Shown: positions 9,229 through 17,911 of the stretch, in pieces
Layout of the letters: the number at the start of each line of letters is the position of its first letter
Position numbering within the stretch: position 1 is the stretch's first letter
Assembly: GCF_900636515.1 (NCBI RefSeq)
Contig: NZ_LR134287.1
Location: forward strand, 868,001-932,000
Direction of reading: 5' to 3'
DNA length: 64,000 nucleotides
Source of the DNA: Neisseria animalis
Lineage (GTDB): Bacteria; Pseudomonadota; Gammaproteobacteria; Burkholderiales; Neisseriaceae
Translations under genes and position numbers: made by a program
Notes under the pieces: generated by a model
What the model was told of the DNA's origin: nothing
The model's database searches: none
What the model saw: the letters and a program-made list of their open reading frames with translations, nothing else

Positions 9229-9663
9229 ATGTGGAAAATCAGTTTGGCGGCGGTATGCTGTTTCGGTATCGGTACGGCTTGTGCGGCACCGGTATTCGAG
9301 TGTACCGACAAATCGGGGCGCAAACTTTATACGCAGGAAGGCGGCGCACATTGTGTGGTCAGCAAATTGGGCAGGCCGTCTGTTTATCCGTCTGCCGTTG
9401 CGCCTGTTCGGGGCGGTAAGGTACAGGCGGATATGGCAGAGCAGGAACAGGCTGCCGCCATGCCGTCTGCAAAAATTGAAACCGCGCAGCATGAGTTGGC
9501 GCAGGCACGCAGCGAGCTGGAGGCAGGCAAACAGGTGCGCTATGGCAACGAGCGTAATTACGCCAAATATTTGGAGCGGATTGCGGATTTGGAGGGCAGG
9601 GTCAAGGCGGCGGAAGAAAAGCTGAATGCTGCCAAGGAAGGGCGTTATAGTCATTTAAAATAA
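9229..9663 (+). CDS. DUF4124-like secreted protein with coiled coil, 3' end inside a CREE
   Basis: A 144-residue exported protein: signal peptide (cleavage near ACA-AP), then a short DUF4124-like segment (VFECTDKSGRKLYTQE and a paired cysteine at HCVV), a linker, and a charged C-terminal coiled coil. AAAGGAA precedes the ATG. The last six codons and the stop lie inside CREE copy B, which begins at 9646, so the native C-terminus was probably replaced by the insertion. Function unknown; DUF4124 proteins are small envelope proteins. Confidence 0.7.
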   Translation: MWKISLAAVCCFGIGTACAAPVFECTDKSGRKLYTQEGGAHCVVSKLGRPSVYPSAVAPVRGGKVQADMAEQEQAAAMPSAKIETAQHELAQARSELEAGKQVRYGNERNYAKYLERIADLEGRVKAAEEKLNAAKEGRYSHLK

Positions 9664-9752
9664 GAATGATACAGCGTTGCTTTGCCTTGCCGTACTATGT
9701 GTACTGTCTGCGGCTTTGCTGCCTTGTCTCATTCTTATTTTATTCGACTATA
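9646..9752 (+). repeat. Correia-like repeat (CREE) copy B
   Basis: 107-bp copy in the same orientation as copy A, with GGCTTTGCTGCC in place of GGCTTCGCTGCC in the core. Its left end provides the stop codon of the preceding gene. Confidence 0.85.
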
Positions 9753-9960
9753 TTTTGTGTGCTTCCAAAATAGCCGTATGATGCGCGTGGTACGGGAAAA
9801 TCGGTTCAACAGTCATTTTATACCCGATTATACGGCGTTGCCGTATCTCCCCGCCATACCTCCTCAAAGAAAGGCTTGACCAAGCTGCCCAAGCAAATCT
9901 GCCGCCCATATTGTCTGCAACTTGCACCTCTGCCCTCAAAGTTGATTTGAAATGCGGTAC
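9753..9960. other. intergenic region with degraded CREE-like sequence
   Basis: Around 9835-9895 the sequence (TACGGCGTTGCCGTATC ... GGCTTGACCAAGCTGCC) resembles a decayed Correia core. No gene is visible. Confidence 0.4.
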
Positions 9961-10005
9961 AAAAAAGGCCGTCTGCAAAAACGGGATTTTGCAGACGGCC
10001 TTTTT
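9961..10005 (-). terminator. inverted uptake-sequence terminator of mutL
   Basis: AAAAAAGGCCGTCTGCAAAA pairs with TTTTGCAGACGGCCTTTTT immediately downstream of mutL on the minus strand. Confidence 0.85.
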
Positions 10006-10015
10006 GCGGATTGTT

Positions 10016-11965
10016 TTATTGTCCGCGCAGAAACAGCGCGTCCAGCTCTTTCAGCGTTAATTTAACCCAAGTCGGCCGGCCGTGGTTGCATTGGTTGCTG
10101 CGCGGCGTGTTTTCCATGTCGCGCAAGAGGGCGTTCATTTCCGGTAGGGTCAGGCGGCGGCCGGCGCGTACCGAACCGTGGCACGACATGGTGGCAAGAA
10201 TGTGGTTTTCGCGTTCGGCAATGGTTTGGCTCGCTCCACTTTCGATAAGCTCGTGCAGTACGTCGTTGGCAAGGGAGACGGCATCGGCTTTGGCCAGCAT
10301 GGCGGGAACGGCGTGGACGGCAAGGGTATTGCCGCCCGTGTCGGACAATTCCAAGCCGAAGCTGTGCAGCGTTTCGGCATAATCGGCCAAGGCGGCAGTT
10401 GCTTCGTGGCCGGCGGAGAAGGTGGCCGGAATCAGGAGGCGTTGGCTTTGCAGCCTGCCTGCTTGTGCGCGCTGGGTTTTCATTTTTTCGTAGTTGACGC
10501 GCTCGGCGGCGGCGTGCATATCCACCAAGATCAGGCTGTCTTCGGCTTGGGCAAGAATGTAAATGCCCAATAATTGGGCAATGGCAAAACCGAGCGGCGG
10601 CAGTTCGTCATCGGAGGTGTGGTGTTCGTTTGCAGACGGCATGTTGCCGTAGTTATCCGCTGCGGCAGCCGTATTTTTGGGGAGATTGTCTGCCGGCGTG
10701 TGCTTGAACAGCTCGGCATAGGTATTCAGTGCGGCACGGCTTTCGCGCAGGGAAAGGGAGTGCTGCTTCGGCGCGCGCGCGCTTTGGTAAGGCATGGGGC
10801 GGATTTTGGCGCTGTCTGCCGGAGCGTGGGCAGACGGTGACGGCATGGCGGTTGTCGCGGCAGAAAGGCCGTCTGCAAAATGCACGGTATCGGCCTCTGT
10901 CGGATTTGCAGACGGCATAATGCCCATTACTTCGTGCAGTACCGCACCGGCATTGCTGACGCTTTCGGTTTGGTCGGCGCGGGTTTCGGCAAGGGCTTTG
11001 TTGATGCTGTGGAAGACCAGTTGGTGTATCTGGCGGCTGTCGCGGAAGCGGATTTCGGTTTTGGTGGGGTGGACGTTGACATCAACCGCTTCGGGAGGCA
11101 GTTCTAAAAACAAAACAAATGCGGGAGTGAGCGCGTTGTGCAGTACGTCGCGGTAGGCTTGCTTGACTGCATGGAGCATGACTTTGTCGCGCACAAAACG
11201 GTTGTTGACGAAACAGTATTGTTTGTCGGTTTTGCCTTTGGCGAAAGTGGGTTTGGAAACCGCGCCGTACAGCCGCAAAACGCCCTCGCCGCTGTCGATT
11301 TCCAATGAGGCCGTCTGAAAATCTTCGCCGACGATGGCGGCAATGCGCGCATTGAGCGGCTGTGCGGGCAGTTTGAAAACGGTTTTGCCGTCTTTAATCA
11401 ATGTGAAGGCAATGTGCGGATGCGCCAAGGCCAAACGCTCGAACATGGTGGCGCAATGGGCGTATTCGGTTTGTTCGGATTTGAGAAATTTGCGGCGGGC
11501 GGGGGTGTTGAAGAAAAGCTCCGCCGCTTCGATGGTGGTGCCGACGGGGTGGGCGGCGGCAGAAGGGCGGCTCAGTTTGCCGTCTTCGGCTTTGATCTGC
11601 GTGGCATGGGGACAATCGGCATGGCGGCTGGTCAGCGTCAGACGACTGACGGAGGCGATGCTGGCCAAGCCTTCGCCGCGAAATCCCATGCTGGCAACGT
11701 GTTCCAAGTCGTTCAGGGTTTTGATTTTGCTGGTGGCGTGGCGGTGCAGTGCCAATTCGATGTCGTCGGCGTGGATACCGCTGCCGTTGTCGGTCACGCG
11801 AATCAGACGGATACCGCCGCCGGTCAATTCGACTTCGATGGAGCTTGCGCCTGCGTCAATGCTGTTTTCGATGATTTCTTTCAGCGCGTTGGCGGGGCGT
11901 TCGACCACTTCGCCGGCGGCGATTTGGTTGACCAGATGATCGGGCAGGGCGGCAATACGGGACAT
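10016..11965 (-). CDS. mutL: DNA mismatch repair protein MutL
   Basis: A 649-residue protein with the N-terminal GHKL ATPase (EVVERPANALKEIIENSIDAG and GFRGEGLASI), a variable linker, and a C-terminal endonuclease/dimerisation domain. The metal motif reads DMHAAAERVNYE starting at residue 482, matching DQHA(X)2E(X)4E with Met for Gln; SCHGSVRAG, CNHGRP and the terminal FLRGQ complete the site, so nicking activity is expected. The linker contains translated uptake sequences (MPSAN, ADGL). Loss of mismatch repair raises phase-variation rates at some repeats, relevant to the repeat tracts elsewhere in this window. Confidence 0.97.
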   Translation of the reverse strand: MSRIAALPDHLVNQIAAGEVVERPANALKEIIENSIDAGASSIEVELTGGGIRLIRVTDNGSGIHADDIELALHRHATSKIKTLNDLEHVASMGFRGEGLASIASVSRLTLTSRHADCPHATQIKAEDGKLSRPSAAAHPVGTTIEAAELFFNTPARRKFLKSEQTEYAHCATMFERLALAHPHIAFTLIKDGKTVFKLPAQPLNARIAAIVGEDFQTASLEIDSGEGVLRLYGAVSKPTFAKGKTDKQYCFVNNRFVRDKVMLHAVKQAYRDVLHNALTPAFVLFLELPPEAVDVNVHPTKTEIRFRDSRQIHQLVFHSINKALAETRADQTESVSNAGAVLHEVMGIMPSANPTEADTVHFADGLSAATTAMPSPSAHAPADSAKIRPMPYQSARAPKQHSLSLRESRAALNTYAELFKHTPADNLPKNTAAAADNYGNMPSANEHHTSDDELPPLGFAIAQLLGIYILAQAEDSLILVDMHAAAERVNYEKMKTQRAQAGRLQSQRLLIPATFSAGHEATAALADYAETLHSFGLELSDTGGNTLAVHAVPAMLAKADAVSLANDVLHELIESGASQTIAERENHILATMSCHGSVRAGRRLTLPEMNALLRDMENTPRSNQCNHGRPTWVKLTLKELDALFLRGQ

Positions 11966-11994
11966 CGGCGGCTTTCTTGGAAATGGAGCGGTTA

Positions 11995-12258
11995 TTATAG
12001 CAAAAAGCCGTCTGTTGCTTTAGCTTTGGTATCGGGCAGGCTGACAGCGGCAACGGCGCGATCTTGTTCAATCTCTACCATCTCTTGCACGGCGCTCATC
12101 AAATCGCCAAATAATTTATCGTCCATCGTGATGACACCAATTTGTTTTCGGGCAGATAAATAGGAAAGATAAGCGGTTACGACGGCTTAGATGGTCGTAA
12201 AGGATACGGACGCTGCATGATTTGCCGCTTCTACCGCAATTCCGGCGTATTGTTCTGA
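11995..12258 (-). pseudogene. degraded small gene remnant
   Basis: Read on the minus strand, an open stretch reads EQYAGIAVEAANHAAS, meets TAA at 12187-12189, and continues in the same frame as AYLSYLSARKQIG and then MDDKLFGDLMSAVQEM, ending at TAA 11995-11997 beside an uptake sequence. The last 43 codons form an ORF from ATG 12126 that resembles the start of NadS/HigA-like antitoxins. It is best read as a decayed gene between mutL and the Gdx-like exporter. Confidence 0.45.
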
Positions 12259-12331
12259 AGTTTCAAACGGCTGCGGGTAAGCAGAGGTTTTGCAGACGGC
12301 ATTATGTGGGCTGTCGGGCAGTTTGGCGGGT

Positions 12332-12652
12332 TTAGCTGCTGCTGATTTTCATGACGACTACGCCGGAAACAATCAAAAATATGCCCAGCCAACGCCCGAA
12401 TGTGGAGGCATCGCCGAAAAACAGTACGCCGACCAAAAACGCGCCGATTGCGCCGATACCCGTCCATACGCCGTAGGCAGTACCCATCGGAATGGTTTTT
12501 TGGGCGAGAAACAGCAAGTAGCCGCTGGCGGCCATAAATGCCGTAGCCATCGCGAAACCGTAAAAGCGGAAACCGCTTTGTTGCGCCAGCTTCAAGCCCA
12601 GCGGCCAGCCGATTTCCATCAGCCCCGCGCCAATCAGGTAAATCCAACCCAT
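12332..12652 (-). CDS. small multidrug resistance family exporter, Gdx (SugE)-like
   Basis: A 106-residue four-helix inner-membrane protein of the SMR family. The conserved glutamate is in the first helix (GLMEIGW, residue 13), and IPMGTAYGVWTGIGAIG is the pattern of the Gdx/SugE subgroup, which exports guanidinium, rather than the EmrE/QacE subgroup. Start 12652 is supported by AAGGAAA; longer in-frame readings enter repeat sequence. A MarR-family gene lies just upstream on the same strand, which may regulate it. I saw no guanidine riboswitch. Confidence 0.85.
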   Translation of the reverse strand: MGWIYLIGAGLMEIGWPLGLKLAQQSGFRFYGFAMATAFMAASGYLLFLAQKTIPMGTAYGVWTGIGAIGAFLVGVLFFGDASTFGRWLGIFLIVSGVVVMKISSS

Positions 12653-12700
12653 TTTGTTTCCTTTTAATTGTTGTGAAGTTAATTTGATAAAGTTTGGCAA

Positions 12701-12798
12701 CACGGCAATTTTATGGTGTATTGCGCTATCTGTCGGTATCATCCGCCATCACGGCAATTTTATGGTGTATTGCGCTATCTGTCGGTATCGTCCGCCAT
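12701..12798. repeat. 49-bp tandem duplication
   Basis: Units 12701-12749 and 12750-12798 differ by a single base (CATCCGCC versus CGTCCGCC). The second unit covers the last codons and stop of the MarR gene; the first is a non-coding copy in front of the Gdx-like gene. Confidence 0.9.
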
Positions 12799-13230
12799 CA
12801 TGTGCCGATTGTGCATGGTTTCGGCAAGAATATCCGCCAGCCGTGCCATTTGGGCGAGCAGTTGGCGGGAATTGTCTGCACCGAAACGTTGCAATGCAAG
12901 CGTTTCCATTGCCTGCATTTTTTCGGCAACCGGCTTGGCGTAAGCTGTGCCGCTTTCGGTAAGGAACATGATTTTTTCACGTCCGTCGCCGTTTGTATTC
13001 TGCTCAAAGCCGATATGGCCTTTTTCTGCAAGCTGTCGGCAGATGGAAAAAACAGTTTGCTTGGGCAAGTGCCAGAGTTCGCCAATTTGTTTTTGTGTGC
13101 AGCGGCCTTTGGTGGCCAGTGTGAACAGCACGGCTAAAGTGTTGTAATTTAATCCTTGCTGTTTTGCCCATTGGCTGTACAGGAGCTGTATTTTTAACAT
13201 CAGCCTGCTGATTTCTTTCATTGTGTGCAT
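12775..13230 (-). CDS. MarR family transcriptional regulator
   Basis: A 151-residue winged-helix regulator. LNYNTLAVLFTLATKGRCTQKQIGELWHLPKQTVFSICRQLAEKGHI is the recognition domain and NGDGREKIMFLTESG the wing, in standard MarR order; the terminal helices form the dimer interface. Starts at 13230 or 13221 are equally possible and neither has a strong ribosome site. It sits directly upstream of the Gdx-like exporter in the same orientation, suggesting local control of efflux. The effector is unknown. Confidence 0.85.
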   Translation of the reverse strand: MHTMKEISRLMLKIQLLYSQWAKQQGLNYNTLAVLFTLATKGRCTQKQIGELWHLPKQTVFSICRQLAEKGHIGFEQNTNGDGREKIMFLTESGTAYAKPVAEKMQAMETLALQRFGADNSRQLLAQMARLADILAETMHNRHMMADDTDR

Positions 13231-13311
13231 AATTGGTGAATTTAAATTGGTCTGAAAAATTACTTTTGGATTTTAGTTGTTTTTCGGACTCATTGCAAGC
13301 ATTCGGATAAA

Positions 13312-13367
13312 AAAAAGGCCGTCTGCAAAACCGGTTGTTTGAAAACGGATTTTGCAGACGGCCTTTT
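13312..13367. terminator. inverted uptake-sequence hairpin
   Basis: AAAAAAAGGCCGTCTGCAAAA pairs with TTTTGCAGACGGCCTTTT. It lies between ygfZ and the MarR gene and would terminate transcripts arriving from the ygfZ side or transcription on the plus strand. Confidence 0.75.
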
Positions 13368-13510
13368 GGGGGCAGAACGGCAGAGAAACTGTTCGGATAA
13401 TGTCGGGAAAACAAGCCGCAAAAGGATTTGGGCAAGATGTTCGGCAAGACGGCGGAAAGCGGAGCGGGTAGCACTGTTTGCCGAACTTCAAATGCTGCCC
13501 TTAACGGAGT

Positions 13511-14383
13511 TTATGCCGACGGCTCTTGCGCTTCGGTGGTGAAAAACAGTTTTTCCTGTTGCAAAGCATTTCCTTCGCTGTCGGTAAGCGCGGCTTGGGC
13601 GGCGGAGAATTTGATGACCGCCAAGCTGACGCTGCCGTTTTCGCTCAGCGCGGTATTGATGATTTGCCCTGCTTCTTCGCCGCCTGCCTGTACCGCTACG
13701 CCTGCGGCCTCCAGAGAAGTGCCGGCCAATACTGCCAAGCCGCGTTTGACTTGGCCGCGGTATTGGGCGCGGGCGATGATTTCCTGACCGGGATAACAGC
13801 CTTTTTTGAAGTGTACGCCGCCGATGATGTGCTGGTTGAGCATTTGCGCGACGGCGGTGTCTTGGGTGGCGGCGGAAATCCAAGGATAGCCGCTGCGGAT
13901 TTCGTGAATGTTCCACGCGTTTTCGGCGGCGGCATCATGTTCGGGCAGCAAGGAAACCGGCCCGATTTGCAGACGGCCTGAGTGCGGCAGGGTAATGCTG
14001 TACACGCCGTCTGCATTTTCTTGGGCGGAAAATGCCAACTGCGGTTCAGCGGCAGGATGCGGGAGCGTGTTATCCGGCAGTTCGGCGGCCACGGCGAAAT
14101 CGGCCAGCGGCTCGAAAACCACTTTGGCACGCAAAACAAACATACGTAAGCGTTTGACCACGGCTTCGGACAGGTCTGCCGCCATGGCCAGCAGCAAATC
14201 TTCGCCCCGGTTGAGCACCAGCATATTGGCGGTTACGCGGCCTTTGGGCGTATTGTAAGTGGCGTAACAAGCCTGTCGGGGCTGAAGGTTTTGAATGTCG
14301 TTGGAAAGTTGTCCGTGCAGGAAGGCGGCGCGGTCGTCGCCGCTGACGCGCACGATACTGAAAAAGGGAAGACGGGTTTGCAT
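13511..14383 (-). CDS. ygfZ: YgfZ/GcvT-like folate-binding iron-sulfur protein
   Basis: A 290-residue cytoplasmic protein of the YgfZ family. The family signature KGCYPGQEIIARAQYRG is present with its essential cysteine at C196; the N-terminal part (RVSGDDRAAFLHGQLSNDI) is the folate-binding GcvT-like fold. YgfZ helps maintain iron-sulfur enzymes such as MiaB in a tetrahydrofolate-dependent way. AGGA precedes the ATG. A RidA-family gene lies immediately upstream on the same strand (54-bp gap), so they may share a transcript. Confidence 0.9.
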   Translation of the reverse strand: MQTRLPFFSIVRVSGDDRAAFLHGQLSNDIQNLQPRQACYATYNTPKGRVTANMLVLNRGEDLLLAMAADLSEAVVKRLRMFVLRAKVVFEPLADFAVAAELPDNTLPHPAAEPQLAFSAQENADGVYSITLPHSGRLQIGPVSLLPEHDAAAENAWNIHEIRSGYPWISAATQDTAVAQMLNQHIIGGVHFKKGCYPGQEIIARAQYRGQVKRGLAVLAGTSLEAAGVAVQAGGEEAGQIINTALSENGSVSLAVIKFSAAQAALTDSEGNALQQEKLFFTTEAQEPSA

Positions 14384-14437
14384 GGCGGAATCCTGTATGA
14401 GTGTTTCAGGGCAGATGGGGACGGGTGGTCCGCTTTT

Positions 14438-14788
14438 TCAAGCCTGAACAGCCGATACTTTGATTTCGACTTTCCATTCTGCATTAGCCAGCTTGGCTTC
14501 TACGCAGGCGCGGGCAGGGGCGTGGCCGGGGGCAACCCAAGCGTCCCATGCTTCGTTCATGGCGGCGTAGTCGGTCATGTCGGTCAGGAAAATCGTGGCT
14601 TCGAGAATGTGTTGCTTGTCCGAACCGCATTGGGCGAGCCAGTGGTCGATTTGTTTCAATACGTCTGCGGTTTGCGCTTTGGCATCTTCATGGGGATTTT
14701 CGGGAACCATGCCGGAAAGGAAGACGAAACCGTTGGCAACGGTGGCTTCGGAAAGACGGTTGTTTTGACCAAAATAGCGGACAGTCAT
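14438..14788 (-). CDS. RidA family protein
   Basis: A 116-residue YjgF/YER057c/UK114 protein. The conserved catalytic-pocket arginine is R93 in PARACVEAKLA, and the C-terminal EIKVSAV strand is typical. Members trim as homotrimers and deaminate reactive enamine/imine intermediates from PLP enzymes; whether this copy has that activity or another one cannot be settled from sequence. It lies upstream of ygfZ on the same strand and diverges from the YbaK gene. Confidence 0.88.
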   Translation of the reverse strand: MTVRYFGQNNRLSEATVANGFVFLSGMVPENPHEDAKAQTADVLKQIDHWLAQCGSDKQHILEATIFLTDMTDYAAMNEAWDAWVAPGHAPARACVEAKLANAEWKVEIKVSAVQA

Positions 14789-14868
14789 GTTTTACTCCTG
14801 AGGTGAAATGTCGGCAGGCGGTTATGGTAACATATTGCTTTGTGGTTTTTTATCTTTTTGGGGCAGAT

Positions 14869-15351
14869 ATGGGCAAAACCGATTATCCCGTTACCCCTGC
14901 CGTGCGTGCCATGCGGGCGGCGGGGATAAGTTTCGAGCCGTTTGTGTATGTTTATGAGGAACACGGCGGTACGGGGCAGTTTGCCGGCTTGTTCGGGGTG
15001 GACGAACATCAAGTCATCAAAACCATCGTGTTGCAAAACGAGCATAAAAAAGGGCTGGTGGTGCTGATGCACGGCGACAAGCAGATTTCCACCCGCAATC
15101 TGGCGCGCGCATTGGGCATGAAACACATCGAACCTGCCGACCCCAAGCAGGCCGGAAAATGGACAGGTTATCTGGTGGGCGGTACGTCGCCGTTCGGCAT
15201 GAAAACGCCGTTGCCGGTGTATGTCGAAGCCTCGGTGATGGATTTGGATACGATTTATCTCAACGGCGGCAAACGCGGTTTCATCGTGGGCATACCGCCG
15301 CAGGCTTTGGCACACCTCAAGCCGCAATATGTCGCTGTGGCGGTGGATTAA
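14869..15351 (+). CDS. ybaK: YbaK-type Cys-tRNA(Pro) deacylase
   Basis: A 160-residue member of the YbaK/INS trans-editing family. The conserved lysine is K51 in QVIKTIVLQ, followed by GLVVLMHGDKQIS and the GTSPFGMK loop (GGTSPFG), which contact the mischarged aminoacyl end. The family hydrolyses Cys-tRNA(Pro) made in error by ProRS. Start 14869 begins the conserved KTDYPVTPAVR; a longer in-frame reading crosses the divergent promoter of ridA. The DUF4870-like gene follows 14 bp later. Confidence 0.9.
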   Translation: MGKTDYPVTPAVRAMRAAGISFEPFVYVYEEHGGTGQFAGLFGVDEHQVIKTIVLQNEHKKGLVVLMHGDKQISTRNLARALGMKHIEPADPKQAGKWTGYLVGGTSPFGMKTPLPVYVEASVMDLDTIYLNGGKRGFIVGIPPQALAHLKPQYVAVAVD

Positions 15352-15365
15352 CAGGAAATACGGAT

Positions 15366-15728
15366 ATGGAAAAGCATACGCTCGGAAACAATACGCCGGA
15401 AAAAGACAACCGGCGCACTCACATGATGATTATTTACGCGCTGTACGCATTGGCAGCGATTACGGTTGTATCCTCGCTGGTCGGTGTGGCAGCGGCTTAT
15501 GCCGTGCGCGGCAATATGCAGGGGACGCTTTATGAAAGCCATATCCGCTATCTTATCCGCACGTTTTGGATCGGTGCGGCGGGTTATCTGCTGGGCTGGC
15601 TGACGATGGGTCTGGGCGTGGGGCTGCTGCTGTTGTTTGTGGTCAGCATTTGGTTTATTTACCGCATTGTGGCGGGATTTGTGAAGTTTTACGACGGCAG
15701 GGCGGTTGAGGCGGACAGCTGGCTGTAA
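15366..15728 (+). CDS. DUF4870-like membrane protein
   Basis: A 120-residue protein with a charged N-terminus and three predicted membrane helices (about residues 20-45, 65-85 and 85-110), matching the DUF4870/Tic20-like small membrane protein pattern. AGGAAA precedes ATG 15366. It is probably cotranscribed with ybaK. No function is known. Confidence 0.7.
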   Translation: MEKHTLGNNTPEKDNRRTHMMIIYALYALAAITVVSSLVGVAAAYAVRGNMQGTLYESHIRYLIRTFWIGAAGYLLGWLTMGLGVGLLLLFVVSIWFIYRIVAGFVKFYDGRAVEADSWL

Positions 15729-15738
15729 ACGGCAATGT

Positions 15739-15781
15739 GCAGACGGCCTTAACGCTTTTTGGCGGCTGTAATGCCGTCTGC
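15739..15781 (+). terminator. inverted uptake-sequence hairpin
   Basis: GCAGACGGC (15739-15747) and GCCGTCTGC (15773-15781) form a hairpin downstream of the DUF4870-like gene, followed by AAAAA rather than a T-run, so it is a weaker terminator candidate. Confidence 0.5.
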
Positions 15782-15838
15782 AAAAACACGGTAACAGGCT
15801 TTTCGGCGGCAACGCCGTATGATTAAGGAAAAAAAATA

Positions 15839-16720
15839 ATGGTTTATCTTGCAGCCAGTATCGTATGCAGTGTACTGGTTTCCGTATTGCTGAAAATCGC
15901 CCGCGGGCAGAATATCCCCATCGCTCAAGCGGTGGCGGTAAACTACATTGTGGCGGTGGTGCTGACCATGCTGGTGTTGAAACCGGATTTGAGCAATCCG
16001 GCAGCATTTTTGCCGACTTGGTGGCTGTTTGCCGCATTGGGCGTGTTGTTGCCGTCTGTATTTGTCATCATGGGGAAAGCGGTGGACACAGTCGGTATCG
16101 TGAAATCCGATGCCGCGCAACGCTTGTCGCTGTTTCTGCCGGTGGCTGCGTCGTTTGTGATTTTCGGAGAAACATTAAACGAAGGCCGTCTGACAGGCAT
16201 CGTGCTGGCATTTGCCGCATTGTTCTGTTTGCTGTGGAAGTCGGAAAAAACCAAGAAAAATGCCAAACTGCCGCAGCAAATCGGGCTGTTGCTGGGCGTT
16301 TGGGCAGGTTACGGCGTGATTGACATTTTGTTCAAACAGCTTGCCAAGAGCGGTACGGCATTTTCAGGCAACCTGCTGATTGCATTTTGTCTGGCCGGCA
16401 TTTTGATGTTTGGCTATCTTTTTGCCAAGTCAACCAAATGGACAAAAGAAGGCATCATCGGCGGCATATTGCTCGGCGGTTTGAACTTCTTAAACATTGT
16501 TACCTACATCAGCGCACATCAAGCCATGAGTGACAATCCGACCATGGTGTTCGCCGGTATGAATATGGGTGTGATTGTATTGGGAACGCTGGTTGGCGCG
16601 TTGGCATTCAAAGAAAAAATCAGCAACATCAATGCCGCCGGCATCAGCGTAGCCTTGGCGGCAATCGCCTGCCTGTTTTATTGGGAAGAAATGCGCGCTT
16701 GGTTTGACCACTTGTTTTAA
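15839..16720 (+). CDS. EamA/DMT superfamily permease
   Basis: A 293-residue inner-membrane protein with about ten hydrophobic helices in two EamA repeats. AAGGA lies ahead of the ATG. The second half includes GGLNFLNIVTYISAHQAM and VALAAIACLFYW typical of DMT exporters. It is only distantly similar to the other two DMT permeases in the window (1606-2496 and 60303-61184). The substrate is unknown. It ends at an uptake-sequence terminator followed by a CREE. Confidence 0.85.
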   Translation: MVYLAASIVCSVLVSVLLKIARGQNIPIAQAVAVNYIVAVVLTMLVLKPDLSNPAAFLPTWWLFAALGVLLPSVFVIMGKAVDTVGIVKSDAAQRLSLFLPVAASFVIFGETLNEGRLTGIVLAFAALFCLLWKSEKTKKNAKLPQQIGLLLGVWAGYGVIDILFKQLAKSGTAFSGNLLIAFCLAGILMFGYLFAKSTKWTKEGIIGGILLGGLNFLNIVTYISAHQAMSDNPTMVFAGMNMGVIVLGTLVGALAFKEKISNINAAGISVALAAIACLFYWEEMRAWFDHLF

Positions 16721-16735
16721 ATGCCTGACATACGC

Positions 16736-16780
16736 AAAGGCCGTCTGCAAATCAGCCGATGATTTTGCAGACGGCCTTTG
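16736..16780 (+). terminator. inverted uptake-sequence terminator
   Basis: CAAAGGCCGTCTGCAAATCA pairs with TGATTTTGCAGACGGCCTTTG. It lies directly after the DMT gene and abuts CREE copy C. Confidence 0.85.
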
Positions 16781-16887
16781 TATAGTCGAATAAAATAAGA
16801 ATGAGACAAGGCAGCGAAGCCGCAGACAGTACACATAGTACGGCAAGGCAAAGCAACGCTGTATCATTCTTATTTTAAATGACTATA
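16781..16887 (-). repeat. Correia-like repeat (CREE) copy C
   Basis: 107-bp copy in inverse orientation (begins TATAGTCGAATAAAATAAG, ends TTTAAATGACTATA), between the convergent DMT and rlmB genes. Confidence 0.85.
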
Positions 16888-16972
16888 CGTTTCAATACGC
16901 TGTTTTTCGGTTTTACCCTTGGCTTGGGCAGGGTAGGTATCTGTGATGCAAATACAGGTATTTCAAATACTG

Positions 16973-17722
16973 CTATTGGGCAGCTTTCAAAACACGCCGG
17001 CGGCGGGTTTCGCTTAAAACCATACCGGCGGATACGGAAACATTCATGCTTTCTACCGTGCCGAACATCGGAATGGAAACCAGCATATCGCAATGTTCGC
17101 GGGTCAGGCGGCGCATACCTTCGCCTTCATTGCCCATCACCCAAGCAATGCTTTCGGGCAGGTCGGCGTGGTACAAATCGGCATCGCCGCCCATATCGGT
17201 GCCGATAATCCAAATGCCGTATTCTTTCAATTCGCGCAAGGTACGGGCGAGGTTGGTTACAGTAATGTAGGGAACGGTTTCCGCCGCGCCGCAGGCCACT
17301 TTGCTGACGGTAGCGTTCAGCCCCGCACTTTTGTCTTTCGGCGCAATCACCGCGTGTACGCCCATCGCGTCGGCAGTCCGCAGGCACGCGCCTAAGTTGT
17401 GCGGATCGGTAATGCCGTCTAAAACCAGCAGCATGGGCGGTTCGCTCAAATTTTCCAAAACATCTTCCAAGTGGACATGGTTTTTGGAAGCATCAATAAA
17501 GCCGACTACCCCCTGATGGCGGGAACCTTTGCTTAAAGTATCGAGCCGCTCGGCTTGGGCAAAGTGTACACGAACATTCTCTTCGGCGGCTTTTTCCAAT
17601 ACTTCGCGGGTGCGGACATCGGATTTGCCTTCTTGGATATACAGCTCGGTAATGGATTTCGGGTTTTGCCACAAACGGGCATTAACGGCGTGAAAGCCGT
17701 AAATCAAGCGTTGGTTTGCCAT
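16973..17722 (-). CDS. rlmB: 23S rRNA (guanosine(2251)-2'-O)-methyltransferase RlmB
   Basis: A 249-residue SPOUT methyltransferase of the TrmH/RlmB group. The N-terminal substrate-binding domain ([11 protein letters not shown]) is followed by the knotted domain with motif 1 [19 protein letters not shown], motif 2 [16 protein letters not shown] and motif 3 [18 protein letters not shown]. The enzyme methylates G2251 in the ribosomal P-loop. The start at 17722 opens the conserved domain; longer in-frame readings cross an uptake sequence. It appears monocistronic and faces CREE copy C. Confidence 0.93.
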   Translation of the reverse strand: MANQRLIYGFHAVNARLWQNPKSITELYIQEGKSDVRTREVLEKAAEENVRVHFAQAERLDTLSKGSRHQGVVGFIDASKNHVHLEDVLENLSEPPMLLVLDGITDPHNLGACLRTADAMGVHAVIAPKDKSAGLNATVSKVACGAAETVPYITVTNLARTLRELKEYGIWIIGTDMGGDADLYHADLPESIAWVMGNEGEGMRRLTREHCDMLVSIPMFGTVESMNVSVSAGMVLSETRRRRVLKAAQ

Positions 17723-17911
17723 GATGTTTTCTTTGGAAAGTCGTTTTGCAGACGGCATTATACCGCGTAGGGAAGGGAGCCGTTTGAAAATATGCAGCAT
17801 CATGCCCGCCGAAGGGGTGTGGAGGACTTTTTGCCGCAAGGAGCAGGCCGGCAGGTAATGCAGGCCGTCTGCAAATTTGCAGACGGCCTGTTCGGGTAAC
17901 GCTTCGGGTAA

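Noticed and set aside
17723..17839. N-terminal extension of RlmB
   Set aside because: The extension contains an uptake sequence (coding MPSAK) and precedes the family N-terminus; ATG 17722 fits the usual length.
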